NCBI RefSeq assembly: GCF_000685215.1
Contig: NZ_ARYJ01000013.1
Coordinates: 1-64,000, forward strand
Direction: 5' to 3'
Origin: Hyphomonas jannaschiana VP2
Lineage (GTDB): Bacteria > Pseudomonadota > Alphaproteobacteria > Caulobacterales > Hyphomonadaceae
DNA: 64,000 bases
Notes under the pieces: generated by a model
Told to the model about the DNA's origin: nothing
What the model saw: only the letters and a program-made list of their open reading frames with translations
Databases searched by the model: none
Shown here: piece after piece, positions 7,651 to 15,768 of the stretch
How the letters are laid out: each line of letters opens with the position of its first letter
How positions within the stretch are numbered: position 1 is the first letter of the stretch
Position numbers and translations under genes: made by a program

Positions 7651-8811
7651 CTAGTTCGGGCGGTCTTCTTCGTGGTCGCCGTTCCAGAAGCGTTTGATGC
7701 GGCCGAGGAAGCCTTCGCTTTCCGGGTGGCAGTCGGCGCCGGAGCAGTCGCAGAATTCGCGCAGGATGTCCTTCTGGCGGGGGGTCAGGTTGCGCGGAGT
7801 TTCCACGAACATCTCGACGAACAGGTCGCCCGTATGACCGGACTGGCGGACCGACGGCATGCCCTTGCCGCGGAGGCGCAGCTTGCGGCCGGTCTGGGCA
7901 CCTTCCGGCACCACGACGCGGGCGCGGCCGCCATCGATGGTCGGGATCTCGATCTCGCCGCCAAGCGCTGCCGTCACCATCGGCACCGGCGCGCGGCAGT
8001 AGAGGTTCGGCCCGTCGCGTTCGAAAATGTCATGCTCGACGACATCGACGAAGATGTAGAGGTCGCCCTTGCCGCCGCCATTGGCGCCGGCTTCGCCTTC
8101 GCCCGCCAGGCGGATGCGCATGCCGCTTTCGACACCGGCCGGGATCTTCACGTTCAGCTTGCGCTCTTCGCGCACCTGGCCAGCCCCGCCGCAATCCTTG
8201 CACGGCTTCTTGATGGTCTTGCCCTTGCCGTTGCAGCGCGGGCAGGTGCGTTCCATCGTGAAGAAGCCCTGCTGGGCGCGCACACGGCCTGCGCCGCCGC
8301 AGGTGTCGCAGGTTTCAGGCTCGGTGCCCGGCGCGGCGCCAGACCCTTCGCAGGTCTTGCAGTCGACGGCCTGGGGCACGTGAATGGTTTCGTCCTTGCC
8401 GGAGAAAGCTTCGGCCAGCGTGATTTCGAGATCGTAGCGCAGGTCTGCGCCGCGTTGCGGGCCGCCACGGCGACGGCCGCCGCCGAACCCGCCTGCGCCG
8501 AACACCTGGCTGAACAGGTCCTGGAAAATGTCTTCGGGGTGAACGCCGGCGCCGAACGGATTGCCGCCGCCTCCGCCCATGCCGTTTTCGAAGGCGCTGT
8601 GGCCGAACTGGTCATAGGCCGCGCGCTTCTGCGCATCGGAGAGGATCGCATAGGCCTCGCCGACTTCCTTGAACTTGTCTTCGGCTTCCTTGTCGCCCGG
8701 ATTCTGGTCCGGGTGATATTTCATGGCCAGCTTGCGGTAGGCGGATTTCAGCGCCTTCTCATCGACATCGCGTGAGACGCCAAGAACCTCGTAATAATCG
8801 CGCTTGCTCAT
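7651..8811 (-). CDS. dnaJ: chaperone protein DnaJ (Hsp40)
   Basis: Co-chaperone that stimulates the DnaK ATPase and delivers unfolded clients; cytoplasmic, 386 aa, normal length. The J domain carries the HPD triad (YHPDQNPGDKEAE). A Gly-rich linker follows, then four CxxCxGxG zinc-finger motifs (CKTCEGSG, CDTCGGAG, CPRCNGKG, CKDCGGAG), then the C-terminal substrate-binding domains. The tail has an extra Cys cluster (FCDCSGADC). dnaK is not next to it, so this is a detached dnaJ. A sigma-32-like promoter lies 48-76 nt upstream. Confidence 0.97.
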   Translation of the reverse strand: MSKRDYYEVLGVSRDVDEKALKSAYRKLAMKYHPDQNPGDKEAEDKFKEVGEAYAILSDAQKRAAYDQFGHSAFENGMGGGGGNPFGAGVHPEDIFQDLFSQVFGAGGFGGGRRRGGPQRGADLRYDLEITLAEAFSGKDETIHVPQAVDCKTCEGSGAAPGTEPETCDTCGGAGRVRAQQGFFTMERTCPRCNGKGKTIKKPCKDCGGAGQVREERKLNVKIPAGVESGMRIRLAGEGEAGANGGGKGDLYIFVDVVEHDIFERDGPNLYCRAPVPMVTAALGGEIEIPTIDGGRARVVVPEGAQTGRKLRLRGKGMPSVRQSGHTGDLFVEMFVETPRNLTPRQKDILREFCDCSGADCHPESEGFLGRIKRFWNGDHEEDRPN

Positions 8812-8858
8812 GGATAGATGGCTCGCCGTTTCTCTCTAGTCCTGTGCCCTGACGCGTC

Positions 8859-8887
8859 ATGTGGGGCGCGAATTACACACGTGCAAG
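8859..8887 (-). promoter_or_regulatory. sigma-32-like heat-shock promoter for dnaJ
   Basis: On the minus strand, CTTGCA (8887-8882) and CCCCACAT (8866-8859) are separated by 15 nt. This resembles the heat-shock sigma factor pattern CTTGAA ... CCCCATnT at a workable spacing. It would give a leader of about 40 nt before the dnaJ ATG. No CIRCE element is present. Confidence 0.5.
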
Positions 8888-8896
8888 GGAGGGATG

Positions 8897-8933
8897 CAGG
8901 CAGTTGACGTGGGGTTCCCCGTCAAACTGCCTG
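8897..8933 (-). terminator. long stem-loop between the LpoA-like gene and dnaJ
   Basis: The arms CAGGCAGTTGAC and GTCAAACTGCCTG pair over 12 bp with one bulged A, and an inner GGGG/CCCC can extend the stem. It begins 15 nt after the LpoA-like stop codon on the minus strand and lies upstream of the dnaJ promoter. There is no T run, so it may act as a transcript 3' end or with a factor. Confidence 0.5.
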
Positions 8934-8947
8934 ACGGATTGTCTGGA

Positions 8948-10249
8948 TCAGCTGGGCCCCGGGCCAAACTGGCTGGCGCCCTTCTCGATCATCTCCGCGC
9001 CGGTGGGGCGGATCTGCATCACGGCGAGGCCGCGCTGGCTGGTGCCATCCAGGCGGAAGCGGAACAGGCCGTTGACGCCGAAGAAGCCGTCGGGGTCTGT
9101 CACGCCATTGTATTTGAGGTTGTCTTCGGCGGCGAGGCGCACGGCGACGGCGGCCGCGTCATAGGCGACGGCGGCGAGGTCTGTCGGCGTCTTGCCATAG
9201 ATGCGGCGATAGGCTTCGCGGAAGGTGGTGAGATTGTCCGGATCGGGTGCGGGGTAGACGGCGCCGTCCAGCGTTGGCTCGCGCCAGATGGATTGATCGC
9301 CCCAGAGGCTCGTGCCCATCAGGGTGATGTGAGTCATGTCCACACCATTATAAGGCAGCAGCGGCGCGATGGAGAGCAGGTTCACGCCGCGCTCCGGGAT
9401 CATCACGGCCACCTTGTTGCGGGGCCGCGTGGCGATTTCGGATTTCAGGATACCGGAGACCGACCGGGCCGCTTCCGTCGCGCCGGTTTCCGGCATGTAG
9501 AAGGCCGAGGTCAGCACCGTGCCGCCGACATTGAAGGCTTCGGTGCGCAGGGCCGTCTCGATCTGGCGGCCATAGGCCGATTGCGGACCGAGGAAGACGA
9601 AGCTGTAGATGCCGTTCGCAGCGGCATATTCGACCATGCGGCGGACTTCTTCCTCCGGCGAGATCGAGGCGAGATAGGCCCCGCCGCCCGCCGCCGTGCG
9701 GTCGTTCGAAAAGGCAATGACGGGGATCTTCTTGTCCTGCGCACGCTCTGTGATGGCTTTCACATTGGCGCCGAACAGCGGACCGAGCACGACATTCGCC
9801 TTCTCCTGCACCGCCTCGTCGAGGCGGGCTTCGGTGACGGATGTCTTGCCGGCGGTGTCTTTCGGGATGATCAGGAAGTCATCCCCGGCATACTGGAACA
9901 GGGCCAGCTCGATCCCGGCCAGCATGCTCTCGGCTTCGGCGCGGACCTGGGCGTTCGGGTGCGAGAACGGCAGCAGCACGGCGGCGCGCTTGATCTTGCG
10001 CCCCTCCATGAAGGCTGGCGTCAGGCCGCCATCGCCGCGCACCTGGGTCAGGTCTTCCGGCTCGCCCAGCTCGGTGACGTCAACGCCCTCTTCCGGCTGC
10101 TCGACCGGGCCGGTGATGGGTTCAACCCGCGGAGTGCCGGTGCCGATCTGGACTGGCGGACGGGCCGGTGCGCTGGCACAGGCGGTGGCGAACAGGAAAC
10201 CTATGAGAAGAAAGCTTGGCGCTTTAATCGTCCTGAGCAATGGTTGCAT
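8948..10249 (-). CDS. penicillin-binding protein activator, LpoA-like lipoprotein
   Basis: A 433-aa lipoprotein (signal ending FATAC) with a type I periplasmic-binding-protein fold: AAVLLPFSHPNAQVRAEAE, VVLGPLFGANVKAITERAQ, PVIAFSNDRTA, FVFLGPQSAYGRQIETAL and VAAVAYDAAAVA are typical of the LpoA C-terminal/Leu-Ile-Val-binding domain. LpoA-type proteins activate class A PBPs from the outer membrane; this one lacks the N-terminal TPR part of enterobacterial LpoA. AGGAG lies 9 nt upstream of 10249; the ATG at 10258 would leave no spacer. It is divergent from rsmI, as is common for this pair, and a class A PBP lies 7 kb away. Confidence 0.85.
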   Translation of the reverse strand: MQPLLRTIKAPSFLLIGFLFATACASAPARPPVQIGTGTPRVEPITGPVEQPEEGVDVTELGEPEDLTQVRGDGGLTPAFMEGRKIKRAAVLLPFSHPNAQVRAEAESMLAGIELALFQYAGDDFLIIPKDTAGKTSVTEARLDEAVQEKANVVLGPLFGANVKAITERAQDKKIPVIAFSNDRTAAGGGAYLASISPEEEVRRMVEYAAANGIYSFVFLGPQSAYGRQIETALRTEAFNVGGTVLTSAFYMPETGATEAARSVSGILKSEIATRPRNKVAVMIPERGVNLLSIAPLLPYNGVDMTHITLMGTSLWGDQSIWREPTLDGAVYPAPDPDNLTTFREAYRRIYGKTPTDLAAVAYDAAAVAVRLAAEDNLKYNGVTDPDGFFGVNGLFRFRLDGTSQRGLAVMQIRPTGAEMIEKGASQFGPGPS

Positions 10250-10251
10250 CA

Positions 10252-11187
10252 ATGTCATCTCCTGAAACATCTCCTGAAGCATCCGGCGCGCAGACGATTC
10301 CCGGCTGGCGCGACTCTAGGGGGGCCGGGCCGGACGGGCAACCGCCCCAAGTGCTTCAGCCTGGCCTCTATGTCGTCTCCACGCCGATCGGCAACCTGCG
10401 GGACATTACGCTCCGCGCGCTGGACGTGCTGGCAGCAGCCGATGAAGTGCTGGCCGAAGACACGCGCGTGGCGGGGAAACTCCTGTCCGCCTATGGAGTT
10501 AAGGCCCGCCTCAGCCCTTACCATGACCACAATGGGGCGGAACGGAGACCGGAACTCCTGCGCAAGCTGAGTGAAGGCGCGCGGATCGCGCTGGTCTCCG
10601 ATGCGGGCACGCCGCTGGTGTCCGATCCCGGCTGGAAGCTGGCGCATGAAGCGCTGGAGGCCGGCCACCGCGTCTTCCCGATCCCGGGCGCCTCGGCCAT
10701 GCTGGCCGGGCTGGTGGCGAGCGGCCTGCCGAGCGACCGGTTCTGCTTCGCCGGATTTCTGCCGCCAAAACAAGGTGCCCGGACGCAAAGCCTCGAAAGC
10801 CTGAAGAGTGTTCCGGCGACGCTCATCTTCTATGAGAGCGGTCCGCGCCTCGCCGATACGCTGGCGGACATGGCCAGTGTGCTGGGGGCCGGGCGGCAGG
10901 GCGCCGTGGCGCGGGAGCTGACCAAGCTGTTCGAGGAAACCCGGCGCGGCACGCTGGCGGACCTCGCCGCGCACTATGCCGAAGCAGGCGGGCCAAAGGG
11001 CGAGATTGTCGTGCTGGCCGGTCCGCCGCTGGAGGAGGCCGTCACGCCCGCCCGCCTCGATGCGGCCCTGCGCGAAGCCCTCGCCGACCAGCCCACCAAG
11101 GCCGCCGCCAATGCGGTGGCCGACGCGCTCGGCCTGCCAAAGCGGGAAGTCTATCAGCGCGCCCTGCAGATCAAGGCCGATGGCTGA
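10252..11187 (+). CDS. rsmI: 16S rRNA (cytidine1402-2'-O)-methyltransferase RsmI
   Basis: Tetrapyrrole-methylase-fold enzyme that 2'-O-methylates C1402 in 16S rRNA using SAM. Diagnostic motifs are [60 protein letters not shown] and [10 protein letters not shown], with an RsmI C-terminal helical domain. The start is uncertain: ATG 10252 (311 aa) or 10240 would overlap the 5' end of the divergent LpoA-like gene and add an unusual 30-40-residue Pro/Ser/Gly-rich extension. GTG at 10351 would give about 278 aa, nearer the family norm, and free a 100-bp intergenic region. None has a strong ribosome-binding site. yraN overlaps the 3' end by 8 nt. Confidence 0.93.
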   Translation: MSSPETSPEASGAQTIPGWRDSRGAGPDGQPPQVLQPGLYVVSTPIGNLRDITLRALDVLAAADEVLAEDTRVAGKLLSAYGVKARLSPYHDHNGAERRPELLRKLSEGARIALVSDAGTPLVSDPGWKLAHEALEAGHRVFPIPGASAMLAGLVASGLPSDRFCFAGFLPPKQGARTQSLESLKSVPATLIFYESGPRLADTLADMASVLGAGRQGAVARELTKLFEETRRGTLADLAAHYAEAGGPKGEIVVLAGPPLEEAVTPARLDAALREALADQPTKAAANAVADALGLPKREVYQRALQIKADG

Positions 11188-11551
11188 GGGCAAACGGCAA
11201 GCTGCGGAGAAGCGTGGCCGCAAGGGCGAATGGCTCGCCGCACTTTACCTTCAGGCCAAGGGCTATCGCATTCTGGGCCAGCGGGTGCGCACGCCCATGG
11301 GCGAAGTGGACCTGATCGCAAAGCGCGGCAGGCTCGTCGCCTTCGTGGAGGTGAAATACCGGGCCGAAGTTCAAATTGCCGCAGGCGCCGTCACACCTGC
11401 CAGCTGGCAACGCATCGCGCGGGCGGCAGAGTTCTGGATGGCCCGCCACCCTGCACTTTCAGATTATGGCTGGCGGTATGACCTGATCGCGCTCGCGCCC
11501 CGCAAACTGCCGCAACATATACAGGATGCATGGCGGCCCGGCCTGGCGTGA
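11180..11551 (+). CDS. yraN: YraN family (UPF0102) nuclease-like protein
   Basis: A 123-aa protein of the YraN/UPF0102 family with a Holliday-junction-resolvase/restriction-endonuclease-like fold. Core residues are visible as [37 protein letters not shown] (the E-x-K pair) and a C-terminal WRYDLIAL. Its ATG overlaps the rsmI stop region by 8 nt, implying translational coupling. The rsmI-yraN pair is conserved across proteobacteria; the cellular role of YraN is not settled. Confidence 0.9.
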   Translation: MAEGKRQAAEKRGRKGEWLAALYLQAKGYRILGQRVRTPMGEVDLIAKRGRLVAFVEVKYRAEVQIAAGAVTPASWQRIARAAEFWMARHPALSDYGWRYDLIALAPRKLPQHIQDAWRPGLA

Positions 11552-11631
11552 CACGAAGCAAAGTTTAATCAGGACGATTGCCGCTTCAACCAATCGGAAA
11601 AAATCATGTGCGAACTGACCGGCGCGCGGCG

Positions 11632-11649
11632 CAGTGGTTCAGACCACTG
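11632..11649. terminator. hairpin downstream of yraN
   Basis: A perfect 7-bp stem CAGTGGT/ACCACTG with a TCAG tetraloop, 80 nt after the yraN stop. It is followed by A/T-rich sequence but no clean T run. It may be a transcript 3' end or part of the leader region of the GGDEF gene. Confidence 0.35.
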
Positions 11650-11694
11650 ACAATAGAATTCTTCCAGAAAATAAGGCTTTGCAGCCACTTCCCG

Positions 11695-11709
11695 TTAACC
11701 GTCAATCAA
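11695..11709. promoter_or_regulatory. CtrA-like half-site pair upstream of the GGDEF gene
   Basis: TTAA-N7-TCAA, one mismatch from the CtrA consensus TTAA-N7-TTAA, 61 nt upstream of the diguanylate cyclase ATG. Short motifs of this kind occur by chance, so this is only a candidate. Confidence 0.25.
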
Positions 11710-11769
11710 ACCAATTCCTCTAATGACGAGGCCGGTTGGAGAGTTGAGTTGTGAGGGAGGCCTTTGGCC

Positions 11770-12831
11770 ATGGACGCTGCTGTTGCGATGCGAAAAGAGG
11801 CTGCACCAGCCTCGGGTCTGAAGCAGGTATTCCAGAATGCGCAGCGCGCGTTCGACCTGATCAAGAAGCACCGTACCCCGCCGGATCCCAAGACCTATGC
11901 TATCTGGTATGCCTATGTAGAGGCCGCTGACCCGCGCGTGATCGAACGGGTGGACAGCGCAATTGCCGAACATGGCACCCTGACGCCTTTCGACATCAGC
12001 TCAATTTTCCGGGAACTGCTGACCGAGGAACCTGCCGTTGTTTCCGCGCGTCACTCCATCGGCATGGCCATCGAGAAGGAAATCGATGAGGTCATGAAGA
12101 TCATCCAGCAGGGTGTTCAGAACAGCGACGAATTCGGCGCCTCGCTGGACAAGGCCAACAGCGCCCTGCCCGGAGCCGCATCTGCAGAGCATCTGGCCTC
12201 GCTGGTGTCCACCCTGATGGAAGACAATCATCGCATGGCCCGGACCGCGCGCGAGCTGAACCAGGGCCTGACGGATTCCCAGAACCAGATTGCCAAGCTC
12301 AATCAGGAACTGGAGGAAGTGCAGACCCAGTGCCGGCGCGACCCGCTGACCTCCGTCGCGAACCGCCGCGCCTTCGACGAACGGCTGGAACGCGAAATCC
12401 GCGCGGCCGCGGAGACAGGCGAGAATCTCTGCCTTGCCATGGCCGACATCGACCATTTCAAAAGCGTCAACGACACCTATGGCCACCAGGTCGGTGATGC
12501 GGTGCTTCAACAATTCGCATCCGTCGTGACGCAGAACATCAAGGGCCAGGACATGGTCGCCCGTTATGGCGGGGAAGAGTTCGCGATCATCCTTCCGGAG
12601 ACGGACCTGTTCTCGGCCTATAACCTGCTCGTGAAGATCAAGTACACGTTCAAGAATACAGAAACGCCGGTGGAAGGCACGCTGAAGTCCATCAAGGATG
12701 TGACAGCATCGTTCGGCCTCGTCCGCTTCGAACCGGGCATGACGCCACGCGACATGATCGAGAGAGCCGACCATTATCTCTACGAAGCCAAGAATTCAGG
12801 CCGCGACCGGGTGAAAGCCAAGGGCTTCTGA
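11770..12831 (+). CDS. GGDEF-domain diguanylate cyclase
   Basis: A 353-aa cytoplasmic diguanylate cyclase that makes c-di-GMP from two GTP. The N-terminal 170 residues form an alpha-helical domain common in alphaproteobacterial cyclases (FDLIKKHRTPPDPKTYAIWY), ending in a coiled coil (about 145-180). The GGDEF domain begins RRDPLTSVANRRAFDERL, with MADIDHFKSVNDTYGHQVGD and active site RYGGEEF. The inhibitory I-site that normally reads RxxD five residues before GGEEF here reads KGQD, so product inhibition may be weak. Start 11770 has GGGAGG at 9 nt; the TTG at 11764 is less likely. No transmembrane segment is seen. Confidence 0.92.
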   Translation: MDAAVAMRKEAAPASGLKQVFQNAQRAFDLIKKHRTPPDPKTYAIWYAYVEAADPRVIERVDSAIAEHGTLTPFDISSIFRELLTEEPAVVSARHSIGMAIEKEIDEVMKIIQQGVQNSDEFGASLDKANSALPGAASAEHLASLVSTLMEDNHRMARTARELNQGLTDSQNQIAKLNQELEEVQTQCRRDPLTSVANRRAFDERLEREIRAAAETGENLCLAMADIDHFKSVNDTYGHQVGDAVLQQFASVVTQNIKGQDMVARYGGEEFAIILPETDLFSAYNLLVKIKYTFKNTETPVEGTLKSIKDVTASFGLVRFEPGMTPRDMIERADHYLYEAKNSGRDRVKAKGF

Positions 12832-12938
12832 GGCCGATCGTCCCGCTTCCCCCTCCGTCACCCACGTAGTTTCCCTGATTGCTGATCCGGCCGCCATGAG
12901 CGGTAATGATGTGTCCGCTCCGGTGGAGGGAGTGCATC

Positions 12939-14087
12939 ATGGATGGCAGCTTTTACCTCGAAGAATTGTCGGCTCATACTCGTGAGGATGGGCGTGAGTG
13001 GGATAAATTCTGCGCCGGAGTGGACGAATTTCTCGACAAGGAGCTGACCGAAGACCTGCGTGCCGCTGGCCGCCGGACGACGGGGCTGAAATCGGATGCC
13101 GAAGCCTGCCGAGCCTGGCGGGAAAAGCTGAACGCACGCGGCTGGTACGCTCCGACCTGGCCGGTGGAATATGGCGGCGCGGGCTGGAACACCGAACAGC
13201 GCATCTATTTCGAGAATGCCTCGGCGGCGCGCGATGCGCCGATCCTGATGAATTCAGGCGTCCGGACAATCGGCCCCCTGATCATGGAGGCCGGCACGCC
13301 CGCACAGAAGGCGCATTACCTGCCCGCCATCCTGAATGGCGAACATGAATGGTGCCAGGGCTTCTCCGAACCGCAGGCGGGGTCTGACCTGTCCGCGCTC
13401 TCCCTGAAAGCAGAACGTGACGGGGACGATTTCATCCTGACGGGCAGCAAGGTCTGGACCAGCTTTGCGCAGTACGCGACGCATATGTTCCTGCTGGCGC
13501 GCTGTGATCCGGGCACGCATGGCGGCAAGGGCCTCGTCTTCCTGCTGGTCGAGATGGACCGGCCCGGTATCGACGTACGCCCGATCCGGTTTATCGATGG
13601 CGAGTACGAAACCAATGAAGTCTTCTTCAATGGTGTGCGTACCCCGGCAGCAGACCGGATCGGCGAGATCGGCGAAGGCTGGAAGGCCGCCAAACAACTG
13701 ATGGCGATTGCCCGCGGCAACAATACGACCACGGGCCTCCTGCGCCGGGCCATGCGGGCGGCGCGTCGGTGTGCGGCGGAAGCCGGTCCGCTGACACCTT
13801 CCCTGCAGATGCGCTTTGCGGACCTCGACCTGCGGATCGACACGCTGGAAGCGCTGGACATGCGCACCAAGAATGGCCTCGTCACGCTGGACGGCGGGCC
13901 TGCCTCATCCCAGACGAAACTGCTGGCGACGGAACTGCACCAGGCCATCACAGAGGCGGCGCTTGAGGCCGCCCCCTTCAGTGATTTCGCCCAGGCGAAA
14001 TACCTCGCGACACGGGCCGCGACGATCTATTCCGGCACCAGCGAAGTACACCGGAACATTCTGGCCAGGGCGATTGGCTGTCCCTGA
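12939..14087 (+). CDS. acyl-CoA dehydrogenase family protein
   Basis: FAD enzyme of the acyl-CoA dehydrogenase fold, 382 aa. Visible features are WPVEYGGAGW, the FAD-binding stretch WCQGFSEPQAGSDLSAL, GSKVWTSFAQYATHMFLLAR, FFNGVRTPAADRIGEIGEGW and the C-terminal IYSGTSEVHRNILARAIG. The catalytic base varies among subgroups and I cannot assign it by eye. Start 12939 follows GGAGGG at 8 nt. The TetR gene converges on it, and a second TetR plus a Baeyer-Villiger-type monooxygenase follow, suggesting a small catabolic locus for ketone, cyclic or terpenoid/sterol-type substrates. The exact substrate is not deducible. Confidence 0.9.
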   Translation: MDGSFYLEELSAHTREDGREWDKFCAGVDEFLDKELTEDLRAAGRRTTGLKSDAEACRAWREKLNARGWYAPTWPVEYGGAGWNTEQRIYFENASAARDAPILMNSGVRTIGPLIMEAGTPAQKAHYLPAILNGEHEWCQGFSEPQAGSDLSALSLKAERDGDDFILTGSKVWTSFAQYATHMFLLARCDPGTHGGKGLVFLLVEMDRPGIDVRPIRFIDGEYETNEVFFNGVRTPAADRIGEIGEGWKAAKQLMAIARGNNTTTGLLRRAMRAARRCAAEAGPLTPSLQMRFADLDLRIDTLEALDMRTKNGLVTLDGGPASSQTKLLATELHQAITEAALEAAPFSDFAQAKYLATRAATIYSGTSEVHRNILARAIGCP

Positions 14088-14105
14088 GCCGATGCGCGTG
14101 CGGCG

Positions 14106-14765
14106 TCAGTCGAACGGCCGGCCTGTTGCGCCGCGGAAGATGAGTTCGGCCCCGCTGAGCACGATGTTGCGGAACGATGCGGTGTGCATGAAGTCGGCCA
14201 GTTCCTCGGGCAGCATATCGGCATCGATATAGGGCAGCGAGTCCGCCTGCACCGCGCCGGAGGTCAGGTTTACCAACGCCATCAGCATACGCACGCCCCA
14301 GCCCGGTTCCAGCTCCATCACCCGTTCGAGCTTTTCAGATATGGCAGACCCATGCTCGAACAGACGTGTCTTTGTGGAGACCAGCGACTCCAGCGCAACG
14401 TTGCGTTCAATCGTCTGCGCCAGATAGGCCCGCAAGATCAGCATGGCGGGATGATCGACCAGGCTGTCGATGAAGGCCTCACAGAAAGCCCTGCCCGACA
14501 TGCCCGGCTCAAGCCGTTCGCCAAGCTGCGTAAAAGTGCGGATGAAGGCCCGCTCATAGAGCGCCAGAAGCAGTTCTTCCTTGTTGGCGAAATACAGGAA
14601 GATCGTGCTCTTGGAGACGCCAACATTGTCGGCAAGCGCCGCAATGGCGAAACGCTCATTGCCGGATTCCAGCAGGAGCGCCTCTGCTGCATCGAGAATT
14701 TCGTTACGGCGCGCTTCTTTCTCAGATTCCGACCGCGCACGCCGGAAGTCTTCGCGAATAGCCAT
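14106..14765 (-). CDS. TetR/AcrR-family regulator (paralogue A)
   Basis: A 219-aa one-component repressor. The N-terminal TetR helix-turn-helix reads ILDAAEALLLESGNERFAIA then LADNVGVSKSTIFLYFANKE; the C-terminal ligand domain is not assignable. It is clearly paralogous to the next gene (shared IREDF near the start, AFCEAFID, and LMxALVNLxxGxxQAD late). Start 14765 gives the same N-terminus as the paralogue; the longer reading to 14861 adds unrelated residues. Palindromes lie 107-139 nt upstream, suggesting autoregulation. Likely targets are the neighbouring acyl-CoA dehydrogenase and monooxygenase genes. Confidence 0.9.
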   Translation of the reverse strand: MAIREDFRRARSESEKEARRNEILDAAEALLLESGNERFAIAALADNVGVSKSTIFLYFANKEELLLALYERAFIRTFTQLGERLEPGMSGRAFCEAFIDSLVDHPAMLILRAYLAQTIERNVALESLVSTKTRLFEHGSAISEKLERVMELEPGWGVRMLMALVNLTSGAVQADSLPYIDADMLPEELADFMHTASFRNIVLSGAELIFRGATGRPFD

Positions 14766-14871
14766 ATGGGCCTCTTTCAGGTCCGCAGGCAGGAGAAGGC
14801 TGCTTGCCTGCACAGCGCAGCGGCCCGGACCCCACCCGTCCAGATAAAAATGATTCTTCAATATTGGACGA

Positions 14872-14904
14872 GTGTATACACAGAGCGCGTGACAGCAATG
14901 TCAC
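14872..14904. promoter_or_regulatory. paired palindromes, candidate TetR operators
   Basis: GTGTATACAC (14872-14881) is a perfect 10-bp palindrome, and GTGACA-N4-TGTCAC (14889-14904) is a second perfect inverted repeat 7 nt on. A related TTTGTGTACTAAAT follows at about 14912. All lie between the stop of TetR paralogue B and the start of paralogue A, in its presumed promoter. Confidence 0.5.
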
Positions 14905-14919
14905 ATTTTCGTTTGTGTA

Positions 14920-15573
14920 CTAAATATTGCGAATTCCGGTCATTAGAAGATGGGCCCCATCCAGGAATGATGCCCGGAAATCGAAGCTTCTGATGGCGCT
15001 GGTCACTTCCTCAGACTGGCCGTCATCCATCGCAAGAAGCCTCTTTATATCCGCCTGGATCGAGCCGCACATCAGGTTGACGAGCGCCTTCATCAACCGG
15101 CGCCCCTGCCCGGGTTTCAGATGCAGGAGTTCCTCAACCTGGTCGGCAGTGGAAGTCCGGTACCGAAAGATCTCTTTGATCGCCTCGTTGATATAGTCCT
15201 GATTGAGGCTTTCCTCCACAACGCGCATGATCATCGGGCGCATGATGCGGAAGCCTGGGAATTCCAGCGCGGTGTCGATAAAGGCCTCACAAAAGGCCTC
15301 GTCGGAGATGCCCTCATGGAGACGGCTGAGGAAGGTTGTGAAGAAATTTTGCCCGACCCGCGTATAAAGCGAGGTCAACAATTCTTCCCGGTTGCGGAAA
15401 TGCAGGAAGATCGTGCTCTGCGACACGCCGACCCGTTTGGCCACATTGGAAATGGAAAACCTTTGATTGTGCGATTCAAGCAGCAAGGCTTCCGCCGCTT
15501 CGAGGATCGTTGTCCGGCGGACAGCATTCTCCCGTTCGGTCCGGGGGCGCAGAAAATCTTCTCTGATATTCAT
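14920..15573 (-). CDS. TetR/AcrR-family regulator (paralogue B)
   Basis: A 217-aa TetR-family protein with helix-turn-helix ILEAAEALLLESHNQRFSIS then VAKRVGVSQSTIFLHFRNRE, closely matching the neighbouring TetR over its DNA-binding domain, with a more diverged ligand domain. An AAGGGGG stretch precedes the start at 15573. The conserved recognition helix (VGVSxSTIFLxF) suggests both paralogues may bind the same operators while sensing different ligands, which is inference. A TAACCGTTA palindrome at 15618-15626 lies upstream and could be its own operator. Confidence 0.9.
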   Translation of the reverse strand: MNIREDFLRPRTERENAVRRTTILEAAEALLLESHNQRFSISNVAKRVGVSQSTIFLHFRNREELLTSLYTRVGQNFFTTFLSRLHEGISDEAFCEAFIDTALEFPGFRIMRPMIMRVVEESLNQDYINEAIKEIFRYRTSTADQVEELLHLKPGQGRRLMKALVNLMCGSIQADIKRLLAMDDGQSEEVTSAIRSFDFRASFLDGAHLLMTGIRNI

Positions 15574-15715
15574 CCAACCCCCTTAGATTGAATCCGACTG
15601 ATTGAAAAGCACCTAAGTAACCGTTAGTCATTTATGGCTCGAACACAAGCCCCGACCGCAGTTGAACCGTAACAGCCTAATCAGCAGGCAGGGTAACAGG
15701 CTTGGAAATGCCAAT

Positions 15716-15750
15716 AAAAAAGCCCTCCCGTGGGTTGCAGGAGGGCTTTT
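15716..15750 (-). terminator. Rho-independent terminator of the monooxygenase gene
   Basis: An 11-bp perfect stem (AAAAGCCCTCC/GGAGGGCTTTT) with an 11-nt loop. On the minus strand it ends in GGGAGGGCTTTTTT, a classic intrinsic terminator 19 nt after the stop codon at 15769. It separates the monooxygenase transcript from the TetR gene. Confidence 0.85.
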
Positions 15751-15768
15751 GTCCGATTTGCGAAGCGA

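Noticed and set aside
7150-8775. 541-codon plus-strand open frame
   Set aside because: Antisense to dnaJ and the small membrane protein; no domain seen.
8861-10570. 569-codon plus-strand open frame
   Set aside because: Antisense to the LpoA-like gene and running out of frame into rsmI; no ribosome-binding site or motif.
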